Source: Alkalibacter rhizosphaerae (lineage in GTDB: Bacteria > Bacillota > Clostridia > Eubacteriales > Alkalibacteraceae). From it: a stretch of DNA of 64,000 bases. The stretch covers positions 1,116,001 through 1,180,000 of the forward strand of contig NZ_CP071444.1 in the NCBI RefSeq assembly GCF_017352215.1, written 5' to 3'. The translations under genes and the position numbers were made by a program. Below are positions 61,696-64,000 of this stretch, piece after piece. The notes beneath the pieces are model-generated. The model was not told the origin of the DNA. It saw only the letters and a program-made list of their open reading frames with translations, and did not search any database. Position 1 is the stretch's first letter, and each line of letters opens with the position of its first letter.

Positions 61696-62963
61696 ACTAC
61701 ACTCTCCCTTAAGAATTTCTTGTTGTTTTTTGTCATTTCATACTGTTGAGAGCTAGTTATAATGTATCTATCAACTTCTACCTTATCTACAGTGAACCCT
61801 ATACTTTCTGCATACTCAGCAAGGATTAAATCAGTTGGAAACACAATTCCACCATAAGCTGAATTTCCAACAACGATGCTACAAAATCCTTCATTTTCTA
61901 AGACTTTATATGCGTTATCAATTATTCTAAACATGTCGTTAAAGTAAAGTTTAAGCATCTTAGGTATTCGTTTATCCCACAATTCTTTTGTTTCTAACTC
62001 CTTTAACAGTAATTCTAAAGTATCTGTAACGACAGCATCCTCTGGAATAACTAGATTACCATTTAGATGCGAGCGTAATGAAACTTCTCTCAAGTTTTTT
62101 AAATCAGAGTACTCATTGACAAATTCTCCAAACCAGAGTTCTAACTTGTAAATTTCTGTATAATCGAAACAATTAGCATATGGTGGCGAAAAAATTATTC
62201 CACTTATTGAACCTTCAGAAATATAAGATTCCATGTTCAAACTACTATCATTATAAATTTCGATATTAAAATCGAAGTGATTGTTTGTAATATCTTCATA
62301 GATGTTTTGGTAGTTATTGCCAATTACAGAAAACCCATCTTCTTTACTAAGTATCCTTGGTTTTACATATTTTCTCTTTTTTAAGCCATTACCAGCCTTT
62401 CTATAATTTGATAATTCTTCGATGCTTGAAAGCCACCCTAATAACATAAGTTCTTGTGTCTCAACAAACTTGTATTCAGCTTTTTCAATAAATTGTTTAA
62501 CGGTCATAAAAAAATCTTCAACTTCATCATCGAAGACTTTTTCGGAAATTGAAAGTTTTGGAAGAGGATATTTGTCCACTCTCTCCATTGCTTTTTTTGT
62601 TATTTCATTAAACGATTTATGAAATTCTTTAATACAATCTTCTTCATAGTTTCGCAATTTGCATTTCGACAAAAAATATGAGAATGGATTAACTTCAAAT
62701 CCAATTCCCTTAAAGCCTAGTTTATTAGCGGTAATAACAGTTGTCCCACTTCCTAAAAAAGGATCTAAGATAACCCCGTTTGGATTTTTATTATAATCTT
62801 CAATTAACTGTTTAACTAGTTCTATAGAAAATCCTTCTTTATATCTATACCATCTTTGAAGTGGCTTCTTTAAGTCATCAGAGTAGTTCATAATGCTGGA
62901 ATAAGTAGCATTTTTATTTGTTGGGTGTATTACATTAAACTTATCTTCTAATTTCTGGTGCAT
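61677..62963 (-). CDS. SPPY-type DNA amino-methyltransferase 1
   Basis: 428 aa from ATG 62963 (AAGGGGAC upstream). Motif I VILDPFLGSGTTVITANKLG, motif IV GIIFSPPYANCFDYTEIYKL. Related in layout to the next gene but clearly diverged, not a recent duplicate. Confidence 0.85.
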   Translation of the reverse strand: MHQKLEDKFNVIHPTNKNATYSSIMNYSDDLKKPLQRWYRYKEGFSIELVKQLIEDYNKNPNGVILDPFLGSGTTVITANKLGFKGIGFEVNPFSYFLSKCKLRNYEEDCIKEFHKSFNEITKKAMERVDKYPLPKLSISEKVFDDEVEDFFMTVKQFIEKAEYKFVETQELMLLGWLSSIEELSNYRKAGNGLKKRKYVKPRILSKEDGFSVIGNNYQNIYEDITNNHFDFNIEIYNDSSLNMESYISEGSISGIIFSPPYANCFDYTEIYKLELWFGEFVNEYSDLKNLREVSLRSHLNGNLVIPEDAVVTDTLELLLKELETKELWDKRIPKMLKLYFNDMFRIIDNAYKVLENEGFCSIVVGNSAYGGIVFPTDLILAEYAESIGFTVDKVEVDRYIITSSQQYEMTKNNKKFLRESVVCLIKK

Positions 62964-62964
62964 T

Positions 62965-63147
62965 TTAAGTCCCCTTATTCTCTTTTTTTGTCCTTCTGTC
63001 TTCCGGTTTATTTGCATCCTTAGGAATTATCCACATATTGCCCATTTTTTCTGCACCTTCAATTCTGTTTTCTGAACAGAGTACCTGAACACGTCTTTTT
63101 GTGATCCCCCATTTATCAGCAGCTTCTTGAGCTGACATGTAATTCAT
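62965..63147 (-). CDS. Small HTH protein (excisionase/MerR-like)
   Basis: 60 aa from ATG 63147 (GGAGGTG upstream). MSAQEAADKWGITKRRVQVL, RIEGAEKMGNMWIIPKDANK: a helix-turn-helix with a wing, as in excisionase-type proteins. One base before the first methyltransferase. It may act as controller of the operon. Confidence 0.75.
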   Translation of the reverse strand: MNYMSAQEAADKWGITKRRVQVLCSENRIEGAEKMGNMWIIPKDANKPEDRRTKKENKGT

Positions 63148-63175
63148 GCTATACACCTCCATGGTCTATTACAAT

Positions 63176-63204
63176 ATTGTATTCCTTTCCGCGAACATTA
63201 TCAA
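63176..63204 (-). promoter_or_regulatory. Promoter with in-spacer operator for the methyltransferase-McrBC operon
   Basis: -35 TTGATA (63199-63204), 17 bases, -10 TACAAT (63176-63181). Within the spacer lies GTATTC-N6-GCGAACAT (63179-63198), the same geometry as the immunity-region sites. Binding there would block RNA polymerase. Confidence 0.7.
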
Positions 63205-63533
63205 GGATAGTTTCTTGAACTTAACACCAAAATATCCACTCAACAATACCACGAATATTTGTAATTTATCGGAATATAAGTCAGAACATATCTTACATTT
63301 CTTTTGCTAAACCGTTGAACCCTTAAAGCAAAACTACATTTTTAGTGGTGACTTCAATACGTCAAATCTCTTTCTTCTTCTTAAAACACACCAATGGATT
63401 TTTTCACCGAATCTACGTTTCGCCAAAAGGTTCCAACCTTTACGCAAAACTCATTTAGGGGGGTAAAACATTTTCCCCATAGCATGTATAAACACCAAAA
63501 TCGACCTAAAATCCTCTCACTCACACCAACCTC
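63205..63533. other. Non-coding junction region with candidate att palindrome
   Basis: No supported gene. At 63417-63450 an imperfect 34 bp palindrome (arms GTTTCGCCAAAAGGTT and GTTTTGCGTAAAGGTT, 13/16) surrounds a central CC dinucleotide, the shape of a serine-integrase site. Lies just after the rlmD terminator, where the element should end. Confidence 0.35.
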
Positions 63534-63587
63534 AAAAAATAGAAGAATCCACGGAAACACTGATGGCACAACGTTTCCAAGGATTCT
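63534..63587 (-). terminator. Terminator of rlmD
   Basis: Two-part stem GAATCC/GGATTC and GGAAAC/GTTTCC (63545-63586) followed on the minus strand by TTCTATTTTTT. Lies 7 bases after the rlmD stop. Confidence 0.8.
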
Positions 63588-63593
63588 GTACAC

Positions 63594-64000
63594 CTATTTT
63601 CTCGCCAGCAGAGCAACAGTCTCTACGTGCATGCTTTGTGGGAAATTGTCCACTGGTTGCACTTCCATCACGTCATACTCCGCCGAAAGCATTTGCAAAT
63701 CCCTTGCCAATGTCGCCGGATTGCAGGAAACATAGACTATTTTCTTTGGTTTTGCATCCATGACCGCCTGGATCAATACCTCGTCGCAGCCTTTTCGTGG
63801 AGGATCCAGCACCACATGGTCCGGCTCGATTTTTCGCTCTTTCAACAGGAATATGGCATCTTCCGCCTTCCCATGAAAGAACTCTGCATTTTCAATGCCA
63901 TTGAATGCAGCATTCTCCTTGGCATCACGGACGGCATCTTCGATGGATTCGATCCCATACACGAATTTGGCTTTATGAGCCAGGTACAGGCCGATGGTGC
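63594..64000 (-). CDS. rlmD: 23S rRNA (uracil-5-)-methyltransferase, C-terminal part
   Basis: 135 residues of a RumA/RlmD-family enzyme; the frame stays open to the window edge, so the N-terminus lies outside. TIGLYLAHKAKFVYGIES (SAM-binding), VVLDPPRKGCDEVL (motif IV), YVSCNPATLARDL with the catalytic Cys, and C-terminal MHVETVALLARK. A housekeeping gene; marks the chromosomal side of the element. Symbol is family-level: rlmCD is possible. Confidence 0.88.
   Translation of the reverse strand, partial: TIGLYLAHKAKFVYGIESIEDAVRDAKENAAFNGIENAEFFHGKAEDAIFLLKERKIEPDHVVLDPPRKGCDEVLIQAVMDAKPKKIVYVSCNPATLARDLQMLSAEYDVMEVQPVDNFPQSMHVETVALLARK

Noticed and set aside
1..64000. tRNA gene as attachment site
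   Set aside because: No cloverleaf-like sequence with conserved TTCGA arm was found at either element border.

Overview
This window looks like a Clostridia-type (Bacillota) chromosome. It has strong GGAGG ribosome-binding sites, moderate-to-low GC, Firmicutes-type siphovirus genes and tandem large serine recombinases. I cannot assign genus or species. No tRNA, rRNA or CRISPR array was seen. Almost every gene is on the minus strand, so gene order below runs from high to low coordinate.

Region 1 (1-9.4 kb) is an accessory island of probable defence genes: an EVE-HNH nuclease, a large SF1 helicase with an embedded nuclease-like domain, a PD-(D/E)XK protein with a small partner, a small membrane protein, and a two-gene unit of unknown function (565 aa plus a 412 aa HTH protein). 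It lies between two outward-facing IS6-like ends (6-21 and 9198-9214). The right-hand end cuts a plus-strand serine recombinase gene after about 36 codons and is followed by the C-terminal remnant of an IS6-type transposase.

Region 2 (9.4-51 kb) is a near-complete siphoviral prophage with an HK97-type head. In transcription order it holds: an immunity region (two ImmA/IrrE-like proteases around one XRE repressor), early regulators, a replication module (DUF2800, DUF2815, an intein-containing family A polymerase, D5-type primase-helicase, VRR-NUC, SNF2 helicase), a DUF1492/RinA-like late regulator, an array of three cargo genes separated by four copies of one promoter-plus-hairpin module, HNH nuclease, methylase, terminases, portal, ClpP-type protease, capsid, connectors, tail genes with a -1 frameshift chaperone, tape measure, tail and baseplate proteins, holin, amidase and two overlapping serine recombinases. 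Independent cargo units sit inside the late region: a HigBA-like toxin-antitoxin pair and an EcsC-like protein, each with its own promoter and terminator.

Region 3 (51-63.6 kb) is right-end cargo. It has a trypsin-like protease, a membrane-protein gene split by an IS21-family element (itself interrupted inside istA by a two-ORF DDE element), and a seven-gene operon coding for a small HTH protein, two SPPY DNA methyltransferases, two uncharacterised proteins, a McrB-like AAA+ ATPase and a McrC-like PD-(D/E)XK protein. The operon promoter carries a site with the same GCGAACAT half and the same geometry as sites in the prophage immunity region. The window ends inside the host gene rlmD/rumA (23S rRNA uracil methyltransferase), whose 3' end is a known insertion point for serine-recombinase elements. 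I infer one element running from about 9.3 kb to about 63.5 kb, but no att core was proven.

The strongest candidates for undescribed biology are the late-promoter cassette array (35.1-38.1 kb), the two-methyltransferase McrBC-like operon with its shared operator, the unknown 565+412 aa pair, and the well-formed frameshift signal at 22.1 kb.
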